Shown: one piece after another, positions 29,084 to 36,544 of the stretch | How positions within the stretch are numbered: the stretch's first letter is position 1 | How the letters are laid out: each line of letters opens with the position of its first letter | Assembly (NCBI GenBank): GCA_015061005.1 | Contig: SUXJ01000005.1 | Location: 28,269-92,268, forward strand | Source of the DNA: Bacteroidales bacterium | Lineage (GTDB): Bacteria > Bacteroidota > Bacteroidia > Bacteroidales > Muribaculaceae | DNA: 64,000 nt | Direction: 5' to 3' | Program-made: the position numbers and the translations under genes | The notes under the pieces: model-generated | What the model saw: only the letters and a program-made list of their open reading frames with translations | Told to the model about the DNA's origin: nothing | Databases searched by the model: none

Positions 29084-30130
29084 ATGCCAATCAATAATGC
29101 CCAAACATTTGCTGCAATTAATCTTGTAAAAACCATTTTGTTAATCGGAGTTGTTGCCATTCATAGTAACACCCTGAATTTCACACACTCTGCGACTGAG
29201 TCTCTAATTGAAATATCGGACCTGATTCGCTACCCGTTGAGCTTTTGCGTGCCCTTATTTTTTATAATTTCAGGATTCTTATTTTTCCTAAATGTTGATC
29301 GTTTCAATTCAGTAGTATATCGTAAGAAAATAAAATCAAGGATAGTAACCTTACTCATACCATATCTACTATGGAACACAGCCGCCGGTATTATTCGATT
29401 TCTAAAAGCAAAATATTTGGGATATGACGGTGGCGAGATATACGTTAACGGGGAGTTCTCTCTCATTGGATTATTGTGCGGATATTGGGATACTGGCAAC
29501 ACATATCCAATGCTAGTCCCTCTATGGTTTATTCGCAATCTTATCATTTTTCAAATCCTATCCCCAATTTTTTATTTTATCGCGCGCAACAAATACTTAA
29601 CGCTTGCCGTACTCCTAATATCCGTTTGCGATATTGACCTATATGGCGGAGAGTTTTTTCTCTTGGGATGCGTGATGGGGATCAACAAATATAATTTCAA
29701 CCTAAACCGCCTCTATTGTTTAGCACTATTCCCGGTAGTTATTATCGCCTCCTATGGGATTCTCTTTATTAACATCCCTACGGTTAATTTTCAGCCGATT
29801 TTATGCTATGTCCTCATTATTTTAATAATTCCTATTGCCGGCCTACCGGTAAATAAGTCTCATAACATACGAAATGCCCTGAATCATAATTCTCATATCA
29901 TTTTCTTTATATATGTGATACATGGAATGTATTCTAACTTAATCACAAGATTTTGTGCATCCATAATTCCTGCCAACTCCTTAATCGGGATACTATCCGG
30001 CTCATTAATTAGCGTGATATTAAATATATCCATAAGCTATGTGATATTTTTACTATTAAATAGAATTTCGCCGAGGCTCATAAAACTCCTCACGGGTTCA
30101 CGCTCCTCAACTCCTAATTACCTGCGTTAA
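29084..30130 (+). CDS. Acyltransferase family 3 membrane protein (left copy)
   Basis: A 348-residue integral membrane acyltransferase (Acyl_transf_3, OatA/WecH-like) with about ten hydrophobic segments. The likely catalytic His is in GVVAIHSNTLNF (about residue 27) near the end of the first membrane helix. PLWFIRNLIIFQILSPIFY is the conserved loop of the family. Such enzymes usually O-acetylate surface polysaccharide or LPS. It is nearly identical to the protein at 34416-35462: Ser versus Ala near residue 299 and Ile versus Leu near 317. Base composition is A+T-rich compared with flanking core genes, suggesting transfer. Confidence 0.85.
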   Translation: MPINNAQTFAAINLVKTILLIGVVAIHSNTLNFTHSATESLIEISDLIRYPLSFCVPLFFIISGFLFFLNVDRFNSVVYRKKIKSRIVTLLIPYLLWNTAAGIIRFLKAKYLGYDGGEIYVNGEFSLIGLLCGYWDTGNTYPMLVPLWFIRNLIIFQILSPIFYFIARNKYLTLAVLLISVCDIDLYGGEFFLLGCVMGINKYNFNLNRLYCLALFPVVIIASYGILFINIPTVNFQPILCYVLIILIIPIAGLPVNKSHNIRNALNHNSHIIFFIYVIHGMYSNLITRFCASIIPANSLIGILSGSLISVILNISISYVIFLLLNRISPRLIKLLTGSRSSTPNYLR

Positions 30131-30194
30131 GCTACCATCAATCAAACTTCGATTATTTCTCCCTACTCTCAACCAGTAGATGCAAAATTAGCAA

Positions 30195-30272
30195 TTTTAT
30201 GGAAATAGAACATAGAAAATATGCTATTTTATGGAAATAGATTGCGGAAAATTTGTTGTTTTATGGAAATAG
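30195..30272. repeat. Three ttttatggaaatag boxes at 32-bp spacing (left)
   Basis: The 14-base box ttttatggaaatag occurs at 30195-30208, 30227-30240 and 30259-30272, exactly 32 bp apart (about three helical turns). The third box lies between the -33 and -7 elements of the ATPase promoter. This arrangement suggests an operator array bound on one DNA face. Confidence 0.85.
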
Positions 30273-30283
30273 AATTATTTTTG
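30252..30283 (+). promoter_or_regulatory. Promoter of the DUF4143 ATPase gene, overlapped by an operator box
   Basis: TTTG (30252-30255), 20-base spacer, TATTTTTG (30276-30283). The ATG follows 20 bases after the -7 box. The spacer contains the third 14-base box, so binding there would block RNA polymerase. Confidence 0.75.
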
Positions 30284-30302
30284 CCGTAAAATAACGTGAA
30301 TT

Positions 30303-31571
30303 ATGAATACTCAGACTTTACTATCAATAGTAGCAGACCAGCGTGAGGAGTTGCTCGCGAATGATTACTCGGAGTTATGCTCCCGCCCTGAAGAATCACA
30401 GCTTGATTTGAAGAGCAATAGAGCTCAGGTAGTAATAGGTGTCAGACGATGTGGCAAATCTACTCTATGTGAAATGTTCCTTAAACAAAAGGAGGTTGAA
30501 TTTGCTTATGTGAACTTTGACGATGATCGATTGGAGAATATGAAGGCAAGCGATTTAGACCGTTTGCTTGAAGCACTATATATGACATATGGTGAATTCA
30601 AATATCTGTTCCTTGATGAAATCCAGAATATAGATGGTTGGCCATTATTTGTCAATAGATTGCTTCGCCAAAAAATGCATATATTTATTACAGGTTCTAA
30701 TTCTAAATTACTCAGTAAGGAATTAAGTACACATCTGACAGGAAGAAACAATAAGGTGGAACTCTATCCTTTCTCATACTCTGAGTATTGTGCAATGAAA
30801 AAGATAGATACCACTTCGCTATCAACGAAGGCGAAGGGTATTCGCAAAAGCACCTTACATGAATATCTTCTACAAGGCGGATTCCCGGAATTATTCAATG
30901 AGAGTAATCGTAGAGGCTACATCAACGGTTTATTGGACGCCATCATCAAGAATGATATAGCAAACCGTTTCAAGCTTCGCAATGTGGAAGCATTACGAAG
31001 AATCGCAGCATATCTTGCTGACAATTATTGTCAGGAATTTGTGGCCAAAACGGTAGGTGAACTATTCGGAGTATCAAATCATACGGCTGAGAACTATTAT
31101 TCCTATCTTAAAGAGTCTTTTCTATTGGTAGGAGTAAATCGTTTCTCATATAAAAGTAAAGATCGCGTAAGAAACGAAAAGGTTTATGTAGTTGATACTG
31201 CATTTGTCACTGAACGCGAGGATAATTTCTCATTGGAAAATCTCGGCTGGAAGTTGGAGAATGTAGTATGCATTGAGCTGATGCGTCGTTATAAGCCACT
31301 CTTTTGTGATGTTTTCTACTATAAAGAAACATCTTCGCAAGTTGATTTTGTTATAGCAAAAGATGGCAATGTACAAGAGTTGATACAGGTATCATACGAT
31401 ATCTCTACTGAAAAGACACGCAATAGAGAGATTAGAGGTTTGAAGAATGCAGCCAAGAAACTCAAGTGTAATAATCTTACGCTTGTAACCTTTGAAGAAC
31501 AAGAAACAATTGAAGAGGATGGTTACACCATAAATATCGTTCCCGCTACAAAATGGTTACTAAAAAAATAA
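30303..31571 (+). CDS. AAA ATPase with DUF4143 domain
   Basis: 422 residues. The N-terminal AAA_14 ATPase has Walker A VVIGVRRCGKSTLCEMF (about residues 40-57) and Walker B KYLFLDEIQNIDGW (about 100-113). A winged-helix-like segment follows (TVGELFGVSNHTAENYYSYL, about 240-260). The C-terminal DUF4143 domain has a restriction-fold-like SQVDFVIAKDG, but the expected (D/E)xK is replaced by ELIQVSYD, so nuclease chemistry is unlikely. Function of the family is unknown, though it is abundant in Bacteroidales. The helix-turn-helix and the promoter-overlapping boxes suggest self-regulation. A short hairpin after the stop (31586-31609) may terminate it. Confidence 0.85.
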   Translation: MNTQTLLSIVADQREELLANDYSELCSRPEESQLDLKSNRAQVVIGVRRCGKSTLCEMFLKQKEVEFAYVNFDDDRLENMKASDLDRLLEALYMTYGEFKYLFLDEIQNIDGWPLFVNRLLRQKMHIFITGSNSKLLSKELSTHLTGRNNKVELYPFSYSEYCAMKKIDTTSLSTKAKGIRKSTLHEYLLQGGFPELFNESNRRGYINGLLDAIIKNDIANRFKLRNVEALRRIAAYLADNYCQEFVAKTVGELFGVSNHTAENYYSYLKESFLLVGVNRFSYKSKDRVRNEKVYVVDTAFVTEREDNFSLENLGWKLENVVCIELMRRYKPLFCDVFYYKETSSQVDFVIAKDGNVQELIQVSYDISTEKTRNREIRGLKNAAKKLKCNNLTLVTFEEQETIEEDGYTINIVPATKWLLKK

Positions 31572-31585
31572 TTGCATATATTGGC

Positions 31586-31613
31586 AATCGGCTTATTGAT
31601 CAACCGATTTTTG
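31586..31613 (+). terminator. Weak terminator after the ATPase gene
   Basis: Stem aatcgg (31586-31591) with ccgatt (31604-31609) followed by ttttg. Short stem, so only moderate support. Confidence 0.5.
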
Positions 31614-31723
31614 CGCTGAAAAGACACATCAAATAACCACAGCTAACGAGAAATATTACCTGATAACAGAGATTTCAGAGCAAGCGACCACAAACATACG
31701 ACACATAAAACCCTTATAATCAC

Positions 31724-33259
31724 ATGATTCGCAAATTCCCCAAATCGGACGTCAGATTTATAATCTTTGTGATATGCATATCACTCTGCTATAGCATTTG
31801 TTTTACTCTGTCCGAATTCTCAGATTCCCCAATAAGCGGAGTTCGAGATGCTCTTATTATTGGATTGCAGTGGGGCGCTATCTCTTTTGCCACTTTCGGC
31901 CTAATGTATGTTTTAGCATTAAGTAAACTCATTTTCGCAATAATATTCCCGTTACTTACCGGATTTTGCACATTCCTAACTTATTTTAGAATAACATTAA
32001 AAGCCACACTGACCCCAATGACAATAGACCTTGCATTGGTCAATGATTGGCAAACAAATGTGCAAGTGGCATCGTTAGAACTGATCTTATACGTAACGGC
32101 CGCTTTAGTGTTATCCATAATTATCGTTCATATCCGCTGGAAAAAAGTAACCTACACGAAACTCGCTTTCGGTTGGCTGCCCTTACACGCAATTATCGCA
32201 TTCGCCATAGTAACCTCCGTCACTCATATTCAACCGCTAAAGCGCCCGCTATCGGAGCGTATGCCATACTCTGTCTATTATAATTTCAAACGTTATCTTG
32301 ACGAACGTAAATTAATCGCAGAAAATAGGTCAACTTTTACAGAGAATTCAGTTGCAATGCAAGATTCAGTTGCGGTAATTCTGATTATCGGAGAATCATT
32401 GCGAAGCGACCACCTCCAATTGAACGGCTATCACAGACAGACAACGCCTCTGCTTTCTGCAGAAAAGAATCTCGTATCATACACATCGGTTTACACCGAA
32501 CCCTGCTACACCCACGTTTCCGTACCGCATATTCTGACTCGCGCTGATAGCATAAATCCCGATATTGCATATACGGAACAATCATTCGTATCCATTTTTA
32601 AGAATGCCGGGTTCCATACCTCATGGATTGCCAATCAAGAATCCGTAGATACTTATGTATATTTCATGAATGAATGTGACACCCTGATTTATTCTAATAG
32701 CAGTAAATCATTATACACTTATGACGCATGGTTAGACGAGGACATACTTCCACATTTAACAAAACAATTACAACTACCTCACTCAAAGCAACTTCACATA
32801 TTGCACGCAATCGGATCTCATTGGTGGTACAATTCTCATTACACCGCAGAATTTGAAAAATTTAAGCCAACAATCAAGAGCAGAGTCGTATCTTCTAATA
32901 CTCAAGAAGAAATGATAAATGCTTATGATAACACCATTATCTACACCGATTGGTTCGTATCGCAAGTAATTGAAACTATCCGAGACAAAAATGCCATTTT
33001 ACTCTTCATCTCCGACCATGGAGAAAGCCTCGGCGAAGACGGATACTATATCCATGGTGTTGACCGCCCGGAGCTGCATTATCCGGCATCGTTTGTGTGG
33101 TATTCCGATAAATATAAGGAACAAAATCCGGAGTTTATAACTAAATTGCGAGAAAATCGCGATAAACACTGGCGCACCGACTACGTCTTTCATAGCATTT
33201 TAGATGCTGCAAGAATAGAATCACCTTATTTGCAGCCAAACTTAAGTATTTTCAGATAA
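31724..33259 (+). CDS. Phosphoethanolamine transferase-like sulfatase-fold membrane protein
   Basis: 511 residues. Five hydrophobic segments (about 10-175) precede a periplasmic alkaline-phosphatase/sulfatase domain (about 215-500). Motifs of the EptA/CptA class: IIGESLRSDHLQLNGYHR (metal-binding Glu), the nucleophile region CYTHVSVPHILT (probable Thr), IGSHWWYN, and FISDHGESLGEDGYYIHG with the Asp/His metal ligands. It likely moves phosphoethanolamine from phospholipid to lipid A or LPS core, changing surface charge and peptide resistance. The substrate is inferred. It is followed after 5 bases by an acyltransferase gene, forming a small envelope-modification operon. Confidence 0.85.
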   Translation: MIRKFPKSDVRFIIFVICISLCYSICFTLSEFSDSPISGVRDALIIGLQWGAISFATFGLMYVLALSKLIFAIIFPLLTGFCTFLTYFRITLKATLTPMTIDLALVNDWQTNVQVASLELILYVTAALVLSIIIVHIRWKKVTYTKLAFGWLPLHAIIAFAIVTSVTHIQPLKRPLSERMPYSVYYNFKRYLDERKLIAENRSTFTENSVAMQDSVAVILIIGESLRSDHLQLNGYHRQTTPLLSAEKNLVSYTSVYTEPCYTHVSVPHILTRADSINPDIAYTEQSFVSIFKNAGFHTSWIANQESVDTYVYFMNECDTLIYSNSSKSLYTYDAWLDEDILPHLTKQLQLPHSKQLHILHAIGSHWWYNSHYTAEFEKFKPTIKSRVVSSNTQEEMINAYDNTIIYTDWFVSQVIETIRDKNAILLFISDHGESLGEDGYYIHGVDRPELHYPASFVWYSDKYKEQNPEFITKLRENRDKHWRTDYVFHSILDAARIESPYLQPNLSIFR

Positions 33260-33264
33260 ACACT

Positions 33265-34302
33265 ATGCAACAACGACTTGGCTGGTTAGATTACAGCAAA
33301 ACCATTGCAATATATTTGGTAATATTGGGTCACACCGCAATATGTCCGGCTTTGGAACAATTTATATATGTCTTCCACATGCCACTTTTCTTCTTCATGG
33401 CCGGCTACGTTTTCAAATTTGAAAAACAACCTACATATAGGCAATTTCTCAAGAAAAATACGTCCCAACTATTACTCCCCTATCTGCTGCTCAATTGCCT
33501 CACCTTCATATTTTGGCTGTTCATATCAAGTCAAGTTGGTTCTGACACAACAGATGTGAAATCCTCTTTTCATATACCCCTGATTGCAATATTCTACGGG
33601 CATCCCAAAAGTTTACTCCATGACATCCCATTGTGGTTTATCTTAGCGCTATTTGTCATTCGAAATTTGTTTTATATTCTTTATAGAAACAGCTCCCATA
33701 CTCGGACAATAACCATAATAGTGCTTTTAGCGGCAATTATCATCTACACGTTTGAAATTTTTACCCTACCGCTATGCTTGGATATAGCAATAATCGTCTT
33801 GCCAATCTACGCTCTGGGATATTATGCCCGTGTAAAAGGCTTAAACTTTGACAATGCAATTGTCTTTGGCATATCATTAATTATTCTTGTAATGTCTTAC
33901 ATCCTCAATGGCAAGGTTGCAATACATGTCAGCCAATATAATAATTTAGCCTTATTTTATATGGGCGGCATTGCGGGTTGTTATGCTATAATTTTTATCG
34001 CAAAAAAATTTCATGCAATAATTGGAGAAAGAAAACTCATAACATTTATAGCAACTAATACCCTGCTGATTTGTGCATTTCATTTACCATCATTCACAGT
34101 AATCAAAGGTGTATTGCTATATGTTTTCAACTTTTCTCCCGATAAAATCAGCGGGTCAATTCTTCCCAATATTTTATTATCGTTGATTAGTTTGTGCATA
34201 TGTCTTATTCTATCAATATTGGTAAATAAATATACACCCATCTTAAGTGGTTATAGAACCAAACAGAATTATCAAGACACACTGGCGAAAGCTGCCCATT
34301 GA
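33265..34302 (+). CDS. Acyltransferase family 3 membrane protein, tail formed by repeat
   Basis: 345 residues, a second and clearly different Acyl_transf_3 protein with about ten membrane segments. The start is typical: LGWLDYSKTIAIYLVILGHT (catalytic His near residue 23), then FHMPLFFFMAGYVF. It probably acetylates a glycan or lipid A together with the preceding transferase. Its last codons and stop (GCC CAT TGA) lie at the left edge of the right repeat copy, at the same point where the four-helix-bundle gene is cut. The natural C-terminus may therefore have been replaced, though the catalytic part is complete. Confidence 0.85.
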   Translation: MQQRLGWLDYSKTIAIYLVILGHTAICPALEQFIYVFHMPLFFFMAGYVFKFEKQPTYRQFLKKNTSQLLLPYLLLNCLTFIFWLFISSQVGSDTTDVKSSFHIPLIAIFYGHPKSLLHDIPLWFILALFVIRNLFYILYRNSSHTRTITIIVLLAAIIIYTFEIFTLPLCLDIAIIVLPIYALGYYARVKGLNFDNAIVFGISLIILVMSYILNGKVAIHVSQYNNLALFYMGGIAGCYAIIFIAKKFHAIIGERKLITFIATNTLLICAFHLPSFTVIKGVLLYVFNFSPDKISGSILPNILLSLISLCICLILSILVNKYTPILSGYRTKQNYQDTLAKAAH

Positions 34303-34348
34303 TGCTGCCCGAATTTGCGAACATTTAGCCACTCTAAACAACCTATAG
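34296..34348. repeat. Gene 3'-end repeat, copy C (fragment)
   Basis: In frame it reads IDAARICEHLATLNNL and stop: the same diverged C-terminus as copy B, shorter on its left side. It directly abuts the second acyltransferase gene. Confidence 0.8.
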
Positions 34349-34415
34349 AACGATGAATCCCCTTTGTTTTAAATAGATTAAACGTGGGGAGAACCAATAT
34401 GCATTTTATAAACGT

Positions 34416-35462
34416 ATGCCAATCAATAATGCCCAAACATTTGCTGCAATTAATCTTGTAAAAACCATTTTGTTAATCGGAGTTGTTGCCATTCATAGTA
34501 ACACCCTGAATTTCACACACTCTGCGACTGAGTCTCTAATTGAAATATCGGACCTGATTCGCTACCCGTTGAGCTTTTGCGTGCCCTTATTTTTTATAAT
34601 TTCAGGATTCTTATTTTTCCTAAATGTTGATCGTTTCAATTCAGTAGTATATCGTAAGAAAATAAAATCAAGGATAGTAACCTTACTCATACCATATCTA
34701 CTATGGAACACAGCCGCCGGTATTATTCGATTTCTAAAAGCAAAATATTTGGGATATGACGGTGGCGAGATATACGTTAACGGGGAGTTCTCTCTCATTG
34801 GATTATTGTGCGGATATTGGGATACTGGCAACACATATCCAATGCTAGTCCCTCTATGGTTTATTCGCAATCTTATCATTTTTCAAATCCTATCCCCAAT
34901 TTTTTATTTTATCGCGCGCAACAAATACTTAACGCTTGCCGTACTCCTAATATCCGTTTGCGATATTGACCTATATGGCGGAGAGTTTTTTCTCTTGGGA
35001 TGCGTGATGGGGATCAACAAATATAATTTCAACCTAAACCGCCTCTATTGTTTAGCACTATTCCCGGTAGTTATTATCGCCTCCTATGGGATTCTCTTTA
35101 TTAACATCCCTACGGTTAATTTTCAGCCGATTTTATGCTATGTCCTCATTATTTTAATAATTCCTATTGCCGGCCTACCGGTAAATAAGTCTCATAACAT
35201 ACGAAATGCCCTGAATCATAATTCTCATATCATTTTCTTTATATATGTGATACATGGAATGTATTCTAACTTAATCACAAGATTTTGTGCATCCATAATT
35301 CCTGCCAACGCCTTAATCGGGATACTATCCGGCTCATTAATTAGCGTGATATTAAATATATCCCTAAGCTATGTGATATTTTTACTATTGAATAGAATTT
35401 CGCCGAGGCTCATAAAACTCCTCACGGGTTCACGCTCCTCAACTCCTAATTACCTGCGTTAA
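34416..35462 (+). CDS. Acyltransferase family 3 membrane protein (right copy)
   Basis: 348 residues, paralogue of 29084-30130 with two amino-acid differences (Ala instead of Ser near residue 299, Leu instead of Ile near 317) and at least one silent change. Same fold and probable role: O-acetylation of a surface glycan or LPS, with the catalytic His in IAIHS-type context near residue 27. It sits outside the ATPase/transferase segment, just before the chromosomal two-component genes. Homologous recombination between the two copies would remove 5,332 bp and leave one intact acyltransferase gene. Confidence 0.85.
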   Translation: MPINNAQTFAAINLVKTILLIGVVAIHSNTLNFTHSATESLIEISDLIRYPLSFCVPLFFIISGFLFFLNVDRFNSVVYRKKIKSRIVTLLIPYLLWNTAAGIIRFLKAKYLGYDGGEIYVNGEFSLIGLLCGYWDTGNTYPMLVPLWFIRNLIIFQILSPIFYFIARNKYLTLAVLLISVCDIDLYGGEFFLLGCVMGINKYNFNLNRLYCLALFPVVIIASYGILFINIPTVNFQPILCYVLIILIIPIAGLPVNKSHNIRNALNHNSHIIFFIYVIHGMYSNLITRFCASIIPANALIGILSGSLISVILNISLSYVIFLLLNRISPRLIKLLTGSRSSTPNYLR

Positions 35463-35526
35463 GCTACCATCAATCAAACTTCGATTATTTCTCCCCAATC
35501 TCAACCGGTAGATGCAAAATTAGCTA

Positions 35527-35604
35527 TTTTATGGAAATAGAACATAGAAAATATGCTATTTTATGGAAATAGATTGCGGAAAATTTGTTGTTTTATGGAA
35601 ATAG
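35527..35604. repeat. Three ttttatggaaatag boxes at 32-bp spacing (right)
   Basis: Boxes at 35527-35540, 35559-35572 and 35591-35604. Same spacing as the left array, but with the downstream -7 element destroyed. Confidence 0.85.
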
Positions 35605-35618
35605 AATTATTCCGGCGC

Positions 35619-35655
35619 AAAAAAACGGCTGTCATCCCGACGGCCGTTAATCTTT
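35619..35655. terminator. Strong hairpin, probable (bidirectional) terminator
   Basis: Nine-pair stem acggctgtc (35625-35633) with gacggccgt (35639-35647), one G-T pair. Seven A on the left give a T-run only for leftward transcription. The right side is the weaker ttaatctt. It may be the ancestral terminator of the porZ operon, now separated by the accessory island. Confidence 0.6.
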
Positions 35656-35789
35656 AACCTTAAATCTAATATCAAAAAACACAGTGCAAATACAGTAAAG
35701 ACACCTCTAAAACACCCTTTATGCGTATTCGGTTTGTTATATTAGCATTTTTTAACAATCACCGACTATGTTTCCCCTCCTATTTTCGT

Positions 35790-35797
35790 TATCTTTG
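35790..35797 (+). promoter_or_regulatory. -7 element before the two-component operon
   Basis: TATCTTTG fits TAnnTTTG, about 36 bases upstream of the response-regulator ATG. No clear -33 box. Confidence 0.55.
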
Positions 35798-35833
35798 CAG
35801 ATAATAAACTCTGAAACCTTTTGACTACAGAAT

Positions 35834-36544
35834 ATGCGCATAAAAATCCTCGTCATAGACGATGAAGAGTCCATTTGCGAAATCCTCCGCTATAATCTCG
35901 AAAAAGACGGCTACGAAGCAGACGTGGCTTACTCTGCGGAAGAAGCCCTCACCAAGGACTTACCCTCATATTCGCTTTTCTTAGTCGATATTATGATGGA
36001 AAAACTCAGCGGATTTGATTTTGCTCGCAAACTCAAAAACAATCCCGAGTTGGAAAACAAACCAATCATTTTCTGCACCGCACTGGCCGACGAAGACGAC
36101 ACCGTCATAGGGCTGAATCTCGGAGCAGACGACTACATTACCAAACCATTCTCCATTCCGGAAGTCCTTGCAAGGGTGAGAGCCGTGATGCGGAGAAGCA
36201 ACATTTCTGACCACATAGCGGCAAACCGCTCCAAATCTCACTATGAAGACGACATCGTCTTCAAAACTCTCAGACTCAACCGCAACGCAAAAGTCTGCTA
36301 CATTGACGGCAATCCCCTATCCCTGTCTAAAACCGAACTTGACCTTCTACTCTTCTTCCTCGAACACCGCAATCGAATCTACTCGCGCGAGGAAATAATC
36401 CGCAACGTATGGGCTTGCGATGTGGTAGTAAGCCACCGCACCGTTGACACAAGTCTCACTCGTCTGCGCAAGAAGCTCGGCATCTACGGTAAGCACATTG
36501 AAACTCGCGTAGGCTACGGATATGGTTTCAAAGAAGTCCTTTAG
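35834..36544 (+). CDS. OmpR-family response regulator
   Basis: 236 residues. Receiver domain (about 1-120) with the acidic pocket D9/D10, phospho-acceptor D52 (in LFLVDIMMEKLSG) and Lys in DDYITKPFS. The C-terminal winged helix (about 145-235, with LSKTELDLLLFFLEHRNR and SHRTVDTSLTRLRKKLG) binds DNA. It overlaps the histidine kinase gene by 23 bases, so the two are made together. It resembles Bacteroides RprY, but the signal is not identifiable from sequence. Confidence 0.93.
   Translation: MRIKILVIDDEESICEILRYNLEKDGYEADVAYSAEEALTKDLPSYSLFLVDIMMEKLSGFDFARKLKNNPELENKPIIFCTALADEDDTVIGLNLGADDYITKPFSIPEVLARVRAVMRRSNISDHIAANRSKSHYEDDIVFKTLRLNRNAKVCYIDGNPLSLSKTELDLLLFFLEHRNRIYSREEIIRNVWACDVVVSHRTVDTSLTRLRKKLGIYGKHIETRVGYGYGFKEVL

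Larger units (their letters stand above)
28964..30279. repeat. 1,316-bp direct repeat, left copy
   Basis: Near-identical to 34296-35611 in the same orientation, offset 5,332 bp. It includes most of the gene 3'-end scar, a short hairpin (29027-29057), the whole acyltransferase gene and the 32-bp-spaced boxes. The few differences I see are at the far left end and in the last 350 bases. The central part appears identical, as expected after recent duplication or gene conversion. Confidence 0.95.
34296..35611. repeat. 1,316-bp direct repeat, right copy
   Basis: Counterpart of 28964-30279. At its right end the sequence departs from the left copy within the -7 element of the ATPase promoter (TATTTTTG becomes TATTCCGG), so this copy has the boxes but neither promoter nor ATPase gene. 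Confidence 0.95.
35463..35833. other. Intergenic region with operator remnant and hairpin
   Basis: 371 bases without a gene. The left half is the end of the right 1.3-kb repeat, including three 14-base boxes at 35527-35540, 35559-35572 and 35591-35604. From 35612 the sequence is unique: a strong hairpin (35625-35647) and then an A+T-rich leader with the -7 box of the response-regulator gene at 35790-35797. Confidence 0.8.

Noticed and set aside
30195..30272. Regularly spaced short repeats resembling a CRISPR array
   Set aside because: Only 14 bases are conserved per unit, there are three units, the intervals match between two loci, and no cas gene is present.
28964..35611. Composite transposon
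   Set aside because: The flanking repeats encode acyltransferases, not transposases. No inverted termini or target-site duplication could be found.
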